Source: Paracoccus sanguinis (lineage in GTDB: Bacteria; Pseudomonadota; Alphaproteobacteria; Rhodobacterales; Rhodobacteraceae). Taken from it: a stretch of DNA of 64,000 nt. The stretch's first letter is position 1. Each line of letters starts with the position of its first letter. The notes beneath the pieces are model-generated. The model did not search any database. It was given only the letters and a program-made list of their open reading frames with translations, and was not told the DNA's origin. The position numbers and the translations under genes were made by a program. The stretch is taken from NCBI RefSeq assembly GCF_900106665.1, contig NZ_FNNA01000003.1:62001-126000 (forward strand). The letters are read 5' to 3'. Below, in pieces: positions 1-10,270 of this stretch.

Positions 1-1252
<1,252 letters not shown>

Positions 1253-1256
1253 GCCG

Positions 1257-2156
1257 ATGGCCGACCCCGCCACCAAGGACCTCGTCCTGACCGTCGCCTG
1301 CGCCTCGCGCCGCGGCATCGTCGCCGCCGTCGCCGGGTTCCTCGCCGAGCACGGCTGCAACATCACCGACTCGGCGCAGTTCGACGACCTCGCCAACGGC
1401 CGCTTCTTCATGCGCGTAAGTTTCCGCAGCGAGACGGGCGCCGCGGCCGACGCACTGCGCGAGGCCTTCGTGCCGGTGGCCGAGGGCTTCGGCATGGACT
1501 GGGCGATCCACGACCCCGCCCGGCGGATGCGGGTGCTGCTGATGGTCTCGGGCTTCGGCCACTGCCTGAACGACATCCTCTATCGCTGGCGGATCGGGGC
1601 GCTGCCGATCGACATCGTCGGCGTCGTCTCGAACCACCTGACCTACGAGAAGCTGGTGGTGAACCACGACCTGCCGTTCCACCACATCCCCGTCACCAAG
1701 GCCCGCAAGGCCGAGGCCGAGGCCCGGCTGATGGAGGTGGTCGAGGAGACCGGCACCGAACTCGTGGTCCTCGCCCGCTACATGCAGGTGCTGTCGGACG
1801 CGATCTGCGCGCGGATGTCGGGCCGGATCATCAACATCCACCACTCGTTCCTGCCGAGCTTCAAGGGCGCCAATCCCTACCGGCAGGCCTATGACCGGGG
1901 GGTGAAGCTGATCGGGGCGACGGCGCATTACGTCACCGCCGATCTCGACGAAGGCCCGATCATCGAGCAGGACACGGTCCGCGTCACCCACGCCCAGTCG
2001 CCCGAAGACTACGTGAGCCTCGGCCGCGACGTCGAGGCGGTGGTGCTGTCGCGCGCGATCCACGCCCACATCAACCATCGGGTGTTCCTGAACGACGCCC
2101 GCACGGTGGTGTTCCCGGCCAGCCCGGGGGGCTACGCCTCCGAGCGGATGGGCTGA
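1257..2156 (+). CDS. purU: formyltetrahydrofolate deformylase
   Basis: PurU hydrolyses 10-formyltetrahydrofolate to formate and tetrahydrofolate, balancing the one-carbon pool. The 299-residue chain has an N-terminal ACT domain (about residues 8-90, starting LVLTVACASRRGIVAAVAGFL) and a C-terminal formyltransferase fold. In the latter, NIHHSFLPSFKG carries the Asn and His of the catalytic triad, and HYVTADLDEGPII carries the Asp. The length is slightly above the usual 280-290. In many Rhodobacterales purU serves sarcosine or glycine betaine breakdown, but no such genes are seen here; its neighbour is the ferredoxin gene. The following gene points the opposite way, so the unit ends here. Confidence 0.95.
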   Translation: MADPATKDLVLTVACASRRGIVAAVAGFLAEHGCNITDSAQFDDLANGRFFMRVSFRSETGAAADALREAFVPVAEGFGMDWAIHDPARRMRVLLMVSGFGHCLNDILYRWRIGALPIDIVGVVSNHLTYEKLVVNHDLPFHHIPVTKARKAEAEARLMEVVEETGTELVVLARYMQVLSDAICARMSGRIINIHHSFLPSFKGANPYRQAYDRGVKLIGATAHYVTADLDEGPIIEQDTVRVTHAQSPEDYVSLGRDVEAVVLSRAIHAHINHRVFLNDARTVVFPASPGGYASERMG

Positions 2157-2210
2157 GGCAAGCCGGCAGTTTATCTGCGGATCAGCCCCTCCGGCGGTGC
2201 CGGGTGGGGC

Positions 2211-2804
2211 TCACGCCGTCGCTCGCGGCGGGCTCATCAGCAGGTCCACCATCTCTTCGACCGCCTGCCGGATCGCGGTGTCGTCGTCCATCCCGGTCGG
2301 CTTCCAGATGGCGAAGTGGTCGTCGAGCACGATGTCCGCGAGCCCGAAGACGAACGCCCGGCCCAGCAGCGGCCGCAGGCTGCCGGTGTCGCGGCTGACG
2401 CCCAGATGGCGTTCGACCAGCACCCGGAACCCGGCGTCGTAGCCGGCGTAGTTGACCCCCTCGCGGTGAAAGATCTGGTGGCCGACGACACGGTAAAGCT
2501 CGGGGTTCGCCCGCGCCCAGTCGACGTAGGACACCCCCAGCGCCACCAGCCCCGCCCGTGCGTCCCCGGGCGGGGCGTCGATCAGCGCCCGCGAGATGTG
2601 GTCGGTGAGCCGCAGGATGCCGAAGCTGCCCACCGCATCATGCAGCGCGTCGTCGGTCGGAAAGATGGTCCGGGCAATGGCGATATCGATGCCGGCGCGG
2701 CCAGCCGCGTCGTCGAGGCCGGGCATGGTCGGCGTCTCGCCGAGCATGGCGCAGACGACCTCCTGAATCAGACGGTCGGTCAGTGTCTCGCCGGGCTTGG
2801 CCAT
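2211..2804 (-). CDS. TetR-family-like transcriptional regulator
   Basis: This 197-residue protein starts with a short helical region (residues 8-55, DRLIQEVVCAMLGE...) that fits a divergent TetR helix-turn-helix. It is followed by an all-helical ligand domain of the WHG type, with LVALGVSYVDWARANPELYRVV as the typical signature helix. The recognition helix is weakly conserved (AAGRAGIDIAIARTIFPTDDALHDAV), so DNA binding is likely but not certain. No ligand can be named. It stands alone: purU converges from the left and typA lies upstream on the same strand, separated by a terminator-like hairpin. Confidence 0.75.
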   Translation of the reverse strand: MAKPGETLTDRLIQEVVCAMLGETPTMPGLDDAAGRAGIDIAIARTIFPTDDALHDAVGSFGILRLTDHISRALIDAPPGDARAGLVALGVSYVDWARANPELYRVVGHQIFHREGVNYAGYDAGFRVLVERHLGVSRDTGSLRPLLGRAFVFGLADIVLDDHFAIWKPTGMDDDTAIRQAVEEMVDLLMSPPRATA

Positions 2805-2950
2805 CGCCGCATTCTCCGCTTGTCACGGCGCCACAGTCGCGCCGAACCGGACGGGTGGCAAGACCGTGCGGCGGTCCGGCACGGCCCTCGCCGCGACGTC
2901 CCGCCCCGGCATGGCGCCGCGGCCACAGGCTCTTGGGGCAACCGGCAGGC

Positions 2951-2976
2951 GAAACGCGGGGCGAGACCGCCCCGCG
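2951..2976 (-). terminator. intrinsic terminator of typA
   Basis: A perfect 9-bp stem (CGCGGGGCG with CGCCCCGCG, 4-base loop) is followed on the minus strand by TTTC. It begins about 15 bases beyond the typA stop codon. The short U run makes it a modest terminator. Confidence 0.6.
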
Positions 2977-2990
2977 CCGACTCGTCAGCC

Positions 2991-4808
2991 TTACTCCGCC
3001 CGCGCCTGCCGCTTGCGCTCGTGCGGGTCGAGGTAGCGCTTGCGCAGCCGGACGATCTTGGGCGTCACCTCGACCAGCTCGTCGTCGTCGATATAGGCGA
3101 TCGCCTCTTCCAGCGACATCCGCACCGGAGGCGTCAGCCGCACCGCCTCGTCGGTGCCCGAGGCGCGCACGTTGGTCAGCTTCTTGCCCTTGAGCGGGTT
3201 CACCTCGAGGTCGTTGTCGCGCGAGTGCTCGCCGATGATCATCCCCTCGTAGACCTGCTCCTGCGCGCCGATGAACAGCTTGCCGCGCTCTTCGAGGTTC
3301 CACAGCGCATAGGCCACCGAGACGCCGTTCTCCATCGAGATCAGCACCCCCTGCCGGCGGCCGGCGATCGGGCCCTTGTAGGGCGCCCAGGCGTGGAAGA
3401 TGCGGTTCAGCACCCCGTTGCCGCGGGTGTCGGTCATGAACTCGCCCTGATAGCCGATCAGCCCGCGCGAGGGGACGTGGGCCACGATGCGGGTCTTGCC
3501 ATGCCCGGCGGGGCGCATCTCGACCAAGTCGCCCTTGCGCGCGCCGGTCAGCTTGTCGATCACCGCGCCGGTGTATTCGTCATCGACGTCGATGATGACT
3601 TCCTCGATCGGCTCCATCCGCTCGCCGTCCTCGTCGCGGAAGATGACGCGAGGCCGCGAGATCGACAGCTCGAAGCCCTCGCGGCGCATGTTCTCGATCA
3701 GCACGCCCATCTGCAGTTCGCCGCGGCCCGAGACCACGAAGGCGTCGCCGCCCGGCGTGTCCTCGACCTTGATGGCGACGTTGGTCTCGGCCTCCTTCAT
3801 GAGCCGCTCGCGGATCACCCGCGACTGGACCTTGGTGCCGTCGCGGCCGGCCAGCGGGCTGTCGTTGATCCCGAAGGTGACGCTGATGGTCGGCGGGTCG
3901 ATGGGCTGGGCGGGCAGGGCGGTCTCGACCTCGGGGGCGCAGATCGTGTCGGCGACGGTGGCCTTGGCCATGCCCGCCAGGGTCACAATGTCACCGGCCT
4001 CGGCCACGTCGATCGGGGTCTGGGTCAGGCCCCGGAACGCGAGCACCTTCGAGATGCGGAACTGCTCGACCCGCTCACCGTCGCGGCTCAGCGTCTTGAC
4101 CGTGTCGCCGGCCTTGGCGCGCCCGGCCTCGACCCGGCCGGTCAGCAGCCGGCCGAGGAACGGGTCCGCCCCCAGCGTCACGGCGAGCATCTGGAACGGC
4201 TCGGCCTCGCGGGCGATCTGCTTGGGGGGCTCGACATGGCGCAGGATCAGGTCGAAGAGCGCGCTCATGTCCTGCTTCGGACCGTCCATCGTCTCGTCGG
4301 CCCAGCCGTTCACGCCCGAGGCGTAGACGTGCGGAAAGTCGAGCTGCTCGTCGCTGGCGCCCAGGTTGGCGAAGAGGTCGAAGACCTCGTTCAGCGTCTG
4401 GTCCGGCTCGGCCGCGGGCTTGTCGACCTTGTTCAGCACCACGATCGGCCTGAGGCCGAGCGCCAGCGCCTTCGAGGTCACGAACTTCGTCTGCGGCATC
4501 GGCCCCTCGGCCGCGTCCACCAGCAGGCAGACCCCGTCCACCATCGACAGGATGCGCTCGACCTCGCCGCCGAAATCGGCGTGGCCGGGGGTGTCGACGA
4601 TGTTGATGCGCGTCCCCTTCCACTCGACCGAGGTCGCCTTGGCGAGGATGGTGATGCCGCGCTCGCGCTCGATGTCGTTGGAATCCATCGCCCGCTCGGC
4701 GACGGCCTGGTTCTCGCGGAACGACCCGGACTGCTTGAGCAGCTGATCGACCAGCGTGGTCTTGCCGTGATCGACGTGGGCGATGATGGCGATGTTGCGG
4801 ATGTCCAT
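2991..4808 (-). CDS. typA: translational GTPase TypA/BipA
   Basis: TypA is a ribosome-binding GTPase related to EF-G, used in ribosome assembly and stress or cold adaptation. The 605-residue protein has the full G domain: G1 AHVDHGKT at residues 10-17, switch region RERGITI near 48-54, G3 DTPGH at 72-76 and G4 NKVDK at 126-130. EF-G-like domains follow, including the [11 protein letters not shown] and [12 protein letters not shown] stretches, then the TypA-specific C-terminal domain ending in [21 protein letters not shown]. Length is normal for the family. The ATG is the only start that keeps the beta strand [15 protein letters not shown] intact. It is probably transcribed alone: a terminator lies between it and the gene upstream on the same strand. 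Confidence 0.97.
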   Translation of the reverse strand: MDIRNIAIIAHVDHGKTTLVDQLLKQSGSFRENQAVAERAMDSNDIERERGITILAKATSVEWKGTRINIVDTPGHADFGGEVERILSMVDGVCLLVDAAEGPMPQTKFVTSKALALGLRPIVVLNKVDKPAAEPDQTLNEVFDLFANLGASDEQLDFPHVYASGVNGWADETMDGPKQDMSALFDLILRHVEPPKQIAREAEPFQMLAVTLGADPFLGRLLTGRVEAGRAKAGDTVKTLSRDGERVEQFRISKVLAFRGLTQTPIDVAEAGDIVTLAGMAKATVADTICAPEVETALPAQPIDPPTISVTFGINDSPLAGRDGTKVQSRVIRERLMKEAETNVAIKVEDTPGGDAFVVSGRGELQMGVLIENMRREGFELSISRPRVIFRDEDGERMEPIEEVIIDVDDEYTGAVIDKLTGARKGDLVEMRPAGHGKTRIVAHVPSRGLIGYQGEFMTDTRGNGVLNRIFHAWAPYKGPIAGRRQGVLISMENGVSVAYALWNLEERGKLFIGAQEQVYEGMIIGEHSRDNDLEVNPLKGKKLTNVRASGTDEAVRLTPPVRMSLEEAIAYIDDDELVEVTPKIVRLRKRYLDPHERKRQARAE

Positions 4809-4929
4809 GCGGCGGGCGGTCCTGATCGGAAAGGTTGCGGCCCCCTAGCGCAGACCGGGCCGGCGCGCCACCCCCGGAGTGGGCGGGGCGTGTCGGCAAA
4901 TGAGCGCGACCTAAGCCTCATGCGCCATG

Positions 4930-4963
4930 AAAAAAGGGCCGCATCGGTTGATGCGGCCCTTTC
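4930..4963 (-). terminator. strong intrinsic terminator of the membrane-protein operon
   Basis: On the minus strand a 10-bp perfect stem (GGGCCGCATC pairs with GATGCGGCCC, loop of four), extended by A-T pairs, is followed by a run of six T. It lies just after the stop codon at 4980 and separates this operon from typA. This is one of the clearest terminators in the window. Confidence 0.85.
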
Positions 4964-4979
4964 GATCGGTACAGGTGCC

Positions 4980-6029
4980 TCAGCGGCGACGCAGCGGCTT
5001 GTGCGTGAACCCGGCCCAGACGCGGCCCTCGTCACGATGCAGGCCACCCTTCTGGCCACCGACGAACGCGGCGACCGCGGCGACCAGCGCCGACGCGGCC
5101 AGCGCGAAGGCCGACAGCACGCCCGCGAGGCGGGCATCCTCGGCGGTCTCGACGGCCTGAACGCGCAGCTCCTCGACCCGGGCCGCGGCGTCGTCACGCA
5201 GCTTCTGCGCCTCGGCGCGCAGCTCTTGCGCACGGGCCACGCCCTGGTCGATGCGCGCGCTCACCTCCTGCTGCGACAGCTGGGTGCGGGCGGCGACGGC
5301 GCGCTCGAGATAGGCGCGGTCCTCGGGGTTGATCTCGCCGGTGCGGATCACGTCGGCGAAGATCGTGGCGACCTCGCTGCGGATCGCCTCGTTCGAGAAC
5401 TCGGCCGGGGCCTGCGCCTCGCTGCGCAGCAGCCGGTCGGTGATCCCGCTGAGCGGGTTCGGCAGGTCGATCCCGCCGTTCTGCGCCGCATCGGCCGCGC
5501 CCTGCGCCGCCTGGCCTGCGCCCTGAGCCACGCCGCCGACCAGCTGGCCCGCGCCCTGCGCAATACCGCCGGCGACCGAGCCCGCCGCCTCGACGGCCGT
5601 GCCCGCCGCCGAACCGGCCGCCTTGACGGTGCCCGAGACGACGTTGCCCAGCACCATCGCCGAGAGCAGCATCCCCAGACCCCAGACGACGAGGCCGTGC
5701 ATCCCGTCGCGGGTTGCGCTTTCCTCGGCATTGGCGCCATCGACCCGACGCCGCATCCGGCCGGCGACATAACCGCCCGCCATGTACGAGGCGACGATTG
5801 TGATGACCATGAAGAGGCCGGTCAGGATCACCGAGCCGAAGCCCAGCCCCTGACCCTCACGGGCCGAGATCGAACCGAGCCCGACGCCCGCGCCGAACGC
5901 GGTGAACACCGCGGAAAGCCCCGCCGCGATGACGGCACCCGCGAGGATGCTACCCCAGTCCACGTAGCCGCGGTCCGTCTGCTGCGCGGGCGCCGCGCTG
6001 TCGCGGATGCGCGCTTCCGAGCGCTCCAT
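4980..6029 (-). CDS. multi-pass membrane protein of unknown function
   Basis: The 349-residue protein has a hydrophobic segment near residues 25-50 (WGSILAGAVIAAGLSAVFTAFG), a second near 60-85 and a third around 120-140. A glycine/alanine tract of 11-residue-like repeats follows (AAGSVAGGIAQGAGQLVGG and similar), then an Arg/Glu-rich helical region and a final membrane helix. Similar proteins occur in Rhodobacterales as uncharacterised membrane proteins; I do not recognise a defined function. The start is set by the TGATG junction with the 24-codon gene upstream, whose stop shares one base with this ATG. A longer in-frame extension upstream lacks a ribosome site and would run over that small gene. 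The operon ends at the strong hairpin terminator downstream. Confidence 0.8.
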   Translation of the reverse strand: MERSEARIRDSAAPAQQTDRGYVDWGSILAGAVIAAGLSAVFTAFGAGVGLGSISAREGQGLGFGSVILTGLFMVITIVASYMAGGYVAGRMRRRVDGANAEESATRDGMHGLVVWGLGMLLSAMVLGNVVSGTVKAAGSAAGTAVEAAGSVAGGIAQGAGQLVGGVAQGAGQAAQGAADAAQNGGIDLPNPLSGITDRLLRSEAQAPAEFSNEAIRSEVATIFADVIRTGEINPEDRAYLERAVAARTQLSQQEVSARIDQGVARAQELRAEAQKLRDDAAARVEELRVQAVETAEDARLAGVLSAFALAASALVAAVAAFVGGQKGGLHRDEGRVWAGFTHKPLRRR

Positions 6030-6103
6030 CAGCGCAGACCCAGCATCGACAGGATGAACAGGACGACGACGACCAGGCCGACGATGTAGATGATCGAATT
6101 CAT
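6029..6103 (-). CDS. 24-residue single-span membrane protein
   Basis: A very short gene that ordinary gene finders miss. The product begins MNSIIYIVGLVVVVLFI and ends with SMLGLR: one hydrophobic helix with a short positively charged end, and almost no other sequence. A good ribosome site (GAGG, eight bases before the ATG) precedes it. Its TGA overlaps the ATG of the downstream membrane protein (TGATG), so the two are translationally coupled. Tiny proteins of this kind, beginning MNSIIYIVG or similar, recur in Rhodobacterales as far as I recall. It may be a membrane subunit of the larger protein or act mainly as a coupling leader peptide. Function is unknown. Confidence 0.7.
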   Translation of the reverse strand: MNSIIYIVGLVVVVLFILSMLGLR

Positions 6104-6929
6104 GATTGGTTTCCTCTCGTGTCAGGGGCGCAGAGTTTGCCTTGAACGCCTGCCACCAAACCTGTCTCATTCCCGTCCAGTTCCTTGGAGAGGCTGATTT
6201 TCTTCGGTGGTTGGGGCCCGGCGGGCGGGACCGGCGCGGGTCAACCGAGGTGAGGCGGGTGGTCTGAGCGGGGTGCGGAATACCGGGGTCAGGGGTGCGA
6301 TGCGCGATCAACCGCTCGCGGTGGGACGGCGCTTTGCAATCCCGGCACGGTTGTGACGCGGGCAATAGCCGGCCCCTCGCTGCGTTGGCGTATGCCTCGG
6401 ACCGTGCGGCGAAGGCCGTGCAGGTTCACAGTGCTGCGCTGGCGACTGGCACCTCCAACGCCATATATCCGGGCCGATTAACGGGGGGGTGACAATATCG
6501 CCTGCCCGCAAAAGCTTGCGGGTGGGGGCGGGAGGAAGGGCCCGAGTGTGGCTCATCTCGCCGAAGCAACGCCGGACGGCATCCCCCTTGACCGTCCACC
6601 GTCTGATTGCGCGGAGATATCCAACCGCGAGCTCAGCGTGCCCGTCCGCTTACGATCGTAACTAAGCCGGCTCACGGCACCTGACGCTCCCCCGACACCG
6701 GCGCCGCTCTGGTGGGGCTGGCCCCTTCAAAAGACGCCGCGTCACGCGGGCACGCGCCTGCGTCGGACTTTGCAAAGGAGTTTCCCGGCTCCACTCAAAC
6801 CCGACAACCAAGCGCCGCCCTCAGCGCCCGCCACCCCCGCCTGAGGCCGCAGTTCCGCCAATCAGCCAGCGCAGAGGCTCGGCTCACACCCACCAACCAA
6901 GCACCGCCCTCAGTGCCTTCCCGCCCCAA
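6104..6929 (+). other. 826-bp stretch without a recognisable gene
   Basis: Neither strand carries an open frame with the codon bias of neighbouring genes. The stretch should hold the promoter of the 24-codon gene at its left end. Two landmarks are visible: a perfect 12-base palindrome TTACGATCGTAA at 6650-6661, and an imperfect direct repeat of about 28 bases at 6805-6832 and 6893-6920 (core CCGCCCTCAG). The base composition is more mixed than in the flanking genes. No tRNA, transposase or terminator is evident. Confidence 0.5.
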
Positions 6930-7694
6930 TCACGCCGCCGCACCACCGCGCAGCCATCGAAGCCCGGCCTCGGTCGTGGTCAGCGGCACGTATTCCGCGC
7001 TCACCCAGCCGCGATAGCCGGCGGCGTCCACGCGTCGGAAGAACTCGCCATAGTCGATCTCGCCCACCCGCGGCTCGTGCCGGCCCGGGCAGCCGGCGAT
7101 CTGGATGTGGCGGACGAGCGGCAGATGCGCCTCCCACGCCGCGGTCAGGTCGCCGCTGATCAGATGGGCGTGGTAGGCATCGAAGAGCAGCCCCAGGTTC
7201 GGCGCGCCGACCTCGGCGATCACCTCGGCGGCCAGATCGAGGCTCGACAGGAAATACCCGGGCAGGTCGGCGGCGTGGACCGGCTCGATCACGAGGCTCG
7301 CGTGCGGGGCGCGGGCGCAGGCCCAGCGCAGGTTCTCGATCAGGCAGCGGCGCGCGGCCGGGCCCTCGGCCTTGCCGGCCATGACGTGCAGGTGGCGCGA
7401 CCGCAGCGCCTGGGCGAAGCGCAGCGAGCGGTCGAAGTCGCGGCGAAACCGCTCTTCGCTGCCCGGCACGGCGGCGAAACCGCGCGGCCCCCCGGCCCAG
7501 TTGGGGGGAGGGGTGTTCAGCAGCACGAACTCCAGCCCCGCGCCGTGGCAGGCCGTCGACAGCTCGCGCGCGGCGAGGTCATAGGGGAACAGCACCTCGG
7601 CCCCGTCGAAGCCCGCCGCCTTCGCCGCGGCAAAGCGGTCGAGCATCGGCTGCTCGGTGAACAGGAACGTCAGGTTGGCGGCGAAGCGGGCCAT
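6930..7694 (-). CDS. hyi: hydroxypyruvate isomerase family protein
   Basis: This 254-residue TIM-barrel protein belongs to the xylose isomerase-like family that includes Hyi and OtnI, which interconvert hydroxypyruvate and tartronate semialdehyde or related sugar acids. Landmarks are the start ARFAANLTFLFTEQPMLDRF, the metal-site region VIEPVHAADLPGYFLSS, LLFDAYHAHLISGD, the HIQIAGCPGRHEP loop, and the C-terminal Glu in GWVSAEYVPL. Length is normal. The ATG directly abuts the stop of the DUF1285 gene upstream with no spacer, so the two form an operon. The exact substrate cannot be told, and no glyoxylate or glycerate genes lie next to it. Confidence 0.85.
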   Translation of the reverse strand: MARFAANLTFLFTEQPMLDRFAAAKAAGFDGAEVLFPYDLAARELSTACHGAGLEFVLLNTPPPNWAGGPRGFAAVPGSEERFRRDFDRSLRFAQALRSRHLHVMAGKAEGPAARRCLIENLRWACARAPHASLVIEPVHAADLPGYFLSSLDLAAEVIAEVGAPNLGLLFDAYHAHLISGDLTAAWEAHLPLVRHIQIAGCPGRHEPRVGEIDYGEFFRRVDAAGYRGWVSAEYVPLTTTEAGLRWLRGGAAA

Positions 7695-8306
7695 TCACCC
7701 CTCCAGCGCGAAGACCGCGCCCTGCGAGCGCAGGACCAGCCGGCCGTCGGCGTCCGGCTCGGCCGCGGCGACCAGCCGGTAGAAGCTCTTGCGGTCGATC
7801 AGCGCCTCGAGCCCGCGGCGGACATGGACATAGGGCCGTGGGACGCCGTCGCGATCCTCGACCCGGATCGGGTGCTCGGGTCCGGCCACCACCTCGTCGC
7901 CGACGTTGGTGGTGAAGGCGATGCGGTCCGGCCCGATCTCGGCATCGATGGCCAGGAACGGCGCGTCCACCACGCGGATGCCCAGCTTCTCCACCGGGGT
8001 GACGAGGAAGAAGCGGTCCCCCTCGCGCTTCAGAACCGACGCGAACAGCCGCACCATCGCCGGGCGCCCGATCGGGCTGCCCTCGTGGATCCACGCCCCG
8101 TTGGGCCGGATCTCGAGGTCCATCTCGCCGCAATAGGGCGGGTCCCACAGATGCACCGGCGCCGGCCCGCGCCGGCCCTTCGACGCCGCCGCCACCGCCG
8201 CGGCGATCCCGCCGGCCGCTCCGGCCCCGGCCCCGCCCGCAGCACCGGCCGCGACCGCCGCCGCATCCGCCGCCTCTCGCGGCGATTTGTCGCCCGCTTG
8301 CGTCAT
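7695..8306 (-). CDS. DUF1285 domain protein
   Basis: The 203-residue product has an Ala/Gly-rich N-terminal extension (about residues 12-45) followed by a DUF1285 domain, starting PVHLWDPPYCGEMDLEIRPNG and ending near DGRLVLRSQGAVFALEG. DUF1285 proteins are widespread small cytoplasmic proteins whose biochemical role is not established. The chosen ATG lies 64 bases from the divergent moxR start; longer in-frame openings run antisense through moxR and are not real. The stop touches the hyi start. The divergent arrangement implies that the short gap to moxR holds two promoters. The low-complexity N-terminus is not typical of the domain and may be lineage-specific. Confidence 0.82.
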   Translation of the reverse strand: MTQAGDKSPREAADAAAVAAGAAGGAGAGAAGGIAAAVAAASKGRRGPAPVHLWDPPYCGEMDLEIRPNGAWIHEGSPIGRPAMVRLFASVLKREGDRFFLVTPVEKLGIRVVDAPFLAIDAEIGPDRIAFTTNVGDEVVAGPEHPIRVEDRDGVPRPYVHVRRGLEALIDRKSFYRLVAAAEPDADGRLVLRSQGAVFALEG

Positions 8307-8369
8307 TGCCGGTGGAGCCTCCTGCCGTCCCCTCATATGCTGTCCATAGGACAGTCCGGGGACGAAGTC

Positions 8370-9371
8370 ATGGCCGCAGAAGATAAACTCGTCGCGGATA
8401 TCGCGGCGCTCTCGGACCGGCTGGCCGAGGCCCGCGCCAGCATCGAGCGCCGCTTCGTCGGCCAGCACGCGGTGGTCGAGCAGGTGCTGGCCGCGATCCT
8501 TGCCGGCGGGCATGCGCTGCTGGTGGGCCAGCCGGGCCTCGGCAAGACGATGCTGGTCGATACGCTCTCGACCGTGCTCGGGCTCGACAGCGGCCGCATC
8601 CAGTTCACCCCCGACCTCATGCCCGCCGACATCCTCGGGGCCGAGGTGCTCGACATCCTGCCCGACGGCACCCGCGCCTTCCGCTTCATCGAGGGGCCGG
8701 TCTTCACCCAGCTTCTCATGGCCGACGAGATCAACCGCGCCAGCCCCCGCACCCAGTCGGCGCTGTTGCAGGCGATGGCCGAGGGCGAGGTCACCATCTC
8801 GGGCGCCCACCGCCCGCTCGGCCGGCCCTTCCACGTCCTCGCCACCCAGAACCCGATCGAGCAGGAGGGGACCTATCCGCTGCCCGAGGCGCAGCTCGAC
8901 CGCTTCCTCGTGCAGGTCGAGATCGGCTACCCCGACCGTGCCACCGAACGGGCGATCCTGCTCGCCACCACCGGCAGCGTGCAGGACCGCCCGCACCGGG
9001 TGCTCGACGCCGCGGCGCTGATCGAGGCGCAGGCGCTGGTCCGGGCGATGCCGGTGGGCGAGGCGGTGACGGCCGCGATCCTCGACCTCGTCCGCGCCGC
9101 CCGGCCGGGTGAGCCCGACGCCCCCGGCTGGCTCGCGGACACGCTCGTCTGGGGCCCCGGGCCGCGGGCGGCGCAGGCGCTGATGCTGCTGACCCGCGCC
9201 CGCGCGGTGCTGCACGGCCGGCTGGCGCCCTCGCTCGACGACGTGGCGGCGATGGCCGCGCCGGTGCTGCGGCACCGCATGGCGCTGTCCTTCGCCGCCC
9301 GCGCCCGCGGCGACGGGATCGAGGCGGTGATCGCCCGTCTGGTGGAGCCTGCGCTCGGCGCGGCCGCCTGA
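8370..9371 (+). CDS. MoxR-family AAA+ ATPase
   Basis: MoxR ATPases act as chaperones that help assemble or activate partner complexes, often with VWA-domain proteins. The 333-residue protein shows Walker A GQPGLGKT, the Walker B region LLMADEINRASPRTQSALLQAM, sensor 1 in VLATQNPIEQEGTYPLPEAQLDRF, and the C-terminal helical lid. A start at 8337 would add 11 residues; 8370 is preferred because GGGGAC precedes it at a usable distance. It is the first gene of a five-gene chain: its TGA shares one base with the DUF58 ATG (TGATG). The partners are presumably the downstream BatA-like and amidotransferase-like membrane proteins. Confidence 0.93.
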   Translation: MAAEDKLVADIAALSDRLAEARASIERRFVGQHAVVEQVLAAILAGGHALLVGQPGLGKTMLVDTLSTVLGLDSGRIQFTPDLMPADILGAEVLDILPDGTRAFRFIEGPVFTQLLMADEINRASPRTQSALLQAMAEGEVTISGAHRPLGRPFHVLATQNPIEQEGTYPLPEAQLDRFLVQVEIGYPDRATERAILLATTGSVQDRPHRVLDAAALIEAQALVRAMPVGEAVTAAILDLVRAARPGEPDAPGWLADTLVWGPGPRAAQALMLLTRARAVLHGRLAPSLDDVAAMAAPVLRHRMALSFAARARGDGIEAVIARLVEPALGAAA

Positions 9372-10270
9372 TGGCGCAGGCGCCCGACCCCCGGCCCGCG
9401 GTGGGCCTGCGGCTGGACGCCGAGGCCGCCGCCGCCGCCGTCCCGGCGTTGCTCATCGCCGCCGAGCGGCTGGCCGCCAGCGTCGATCCCGGCGCCCACG
9501 GGCTGCGCCGGGCTGGCACGGGCGAGGAGTTCTGGCAGTACCGTCCCGCCGCCCCCGGCGATCCGGCGGGGCTGATCGACTGGCGTCGCTCGGCCCGTTC
9601 GGACGCGGCCTTCGTGCGCGAGCGCGAGCGGCAGAGCCCGCAGGCCGCGGCGCTGTGGGTCGCGGGCGACCCGGGCATGGCATGGACCGGCGACCCCGCC
9701 CGGCCGCTCAAGCGCGACCGCGCGCGGCTGCTGGCGCTGGCGCTGGCGCTGGTGCTGCTGCGGGGGGGAGAGCGCGTCGCCGTCGGCGCCGACGACGCCC
9801 GCGCCGGGCGACTGCGCGCCGAGGCGCTGGCGCGCGACCTGCTGACCGCCGCACCCGACCCGCTGCCGCCCCCCGGCACGCTGCGCCCGCAGCGCCGGGT
9901 GGTGCTGCTCGGCGATTTCCTTGGCGATCCCGCGCCGCTGGCGCGGTTCCTCGCCGAGGCCGCCGCCACCGGCTGCCGCGGGGTGCTGATGCAGGTGCTC
10001 GACCCCACCGAAGAGAGCTTTCCCTTCGCCGGCGCGCTGCGCTTCCACGCCCCCGGGGCCGGCGCTCCCCGCCACGAAACGCGTCCCGAAACCCGGCACG
10101 AGACGCGCAACGCCACCGCCCTGCGCCCGGCCTATCTCGCCCGGCTGGCCGAGCGGCGGGCGCTGCTCGCGCGGCTCGCGGGCGAGGCGGGGTGGCAGTT
10201 CGGCACCCACGACACCGCCGCCCCGCCCGCCGCGGCGGTGCTCTGGGTGGCCGAGGCGCTGTCGGCATGA
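9371..10270 (+). CDS. DUF58 domain protein
   Basis: This 299-residue protein is the usual partner encoded right after moxR. The DUF58 signature is visible near residues 48-82: EFWQYRPAAPGDPAGLIDWRRSARSD, with the conserved Tyr/Pro/Asp-Trp core, followed by a VWA-like fold (VVLLGDFLGDPAPLARFL). The exact function of DUF58 is unknown; it is thought to work with MoxR in assembling envelope or secreted complexes. It overlaps moxR by one base upstream and the BatA-like gene by four bases (ATGA) downstream, so expression must be tightly coupled. Confidence 0.92.
   Translation: MAQAPDPRPAVGLRLDAEAAAAAVPALLIAAERLAASVDPGAHGLRRAGTGEEFWQYRPAAPGDPAGLIDWRRSARSDAAFVRERERQSPQAAALWVAGDPGMAWTGDPARPLKRDRARLLALALALVLLRGGERVAVGADDARAGRLRAEALARDLLTAAPDPLPPPGTLRPQRRVVLLGDFLGDPAPLARFLAEAAATGCRGVLMQVLDPTEESFPFAGALRFHAPGAGAPRHETRPETRHETRNATALRPAYLARLAERRALLARLAGEAGWQFGTHDTAAPPAAAVLWVAEALSA

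Noticed and set aside
2316..6089. Very long plus-strand open frame of 1257 codons opposite typA and the membrane-protein operon
   Set aside because: High-GC antisense shadow: the protein is rich in Arg, His, Asp and Gly with no domain, and it spans two genes and a terminator on the other strand.
6652..6661. Palindrome TACGATCGTA considered as an attachment site
   Set aside because: No integrase, duplicate site or tRNA gene is present.
6712..7017. 101-codon plus-strand frame in the gap upstream of hyi
   Set aside because: No ribosome site, no domain, weak coding bias, and its end overlaps hyi on the opposite strand.
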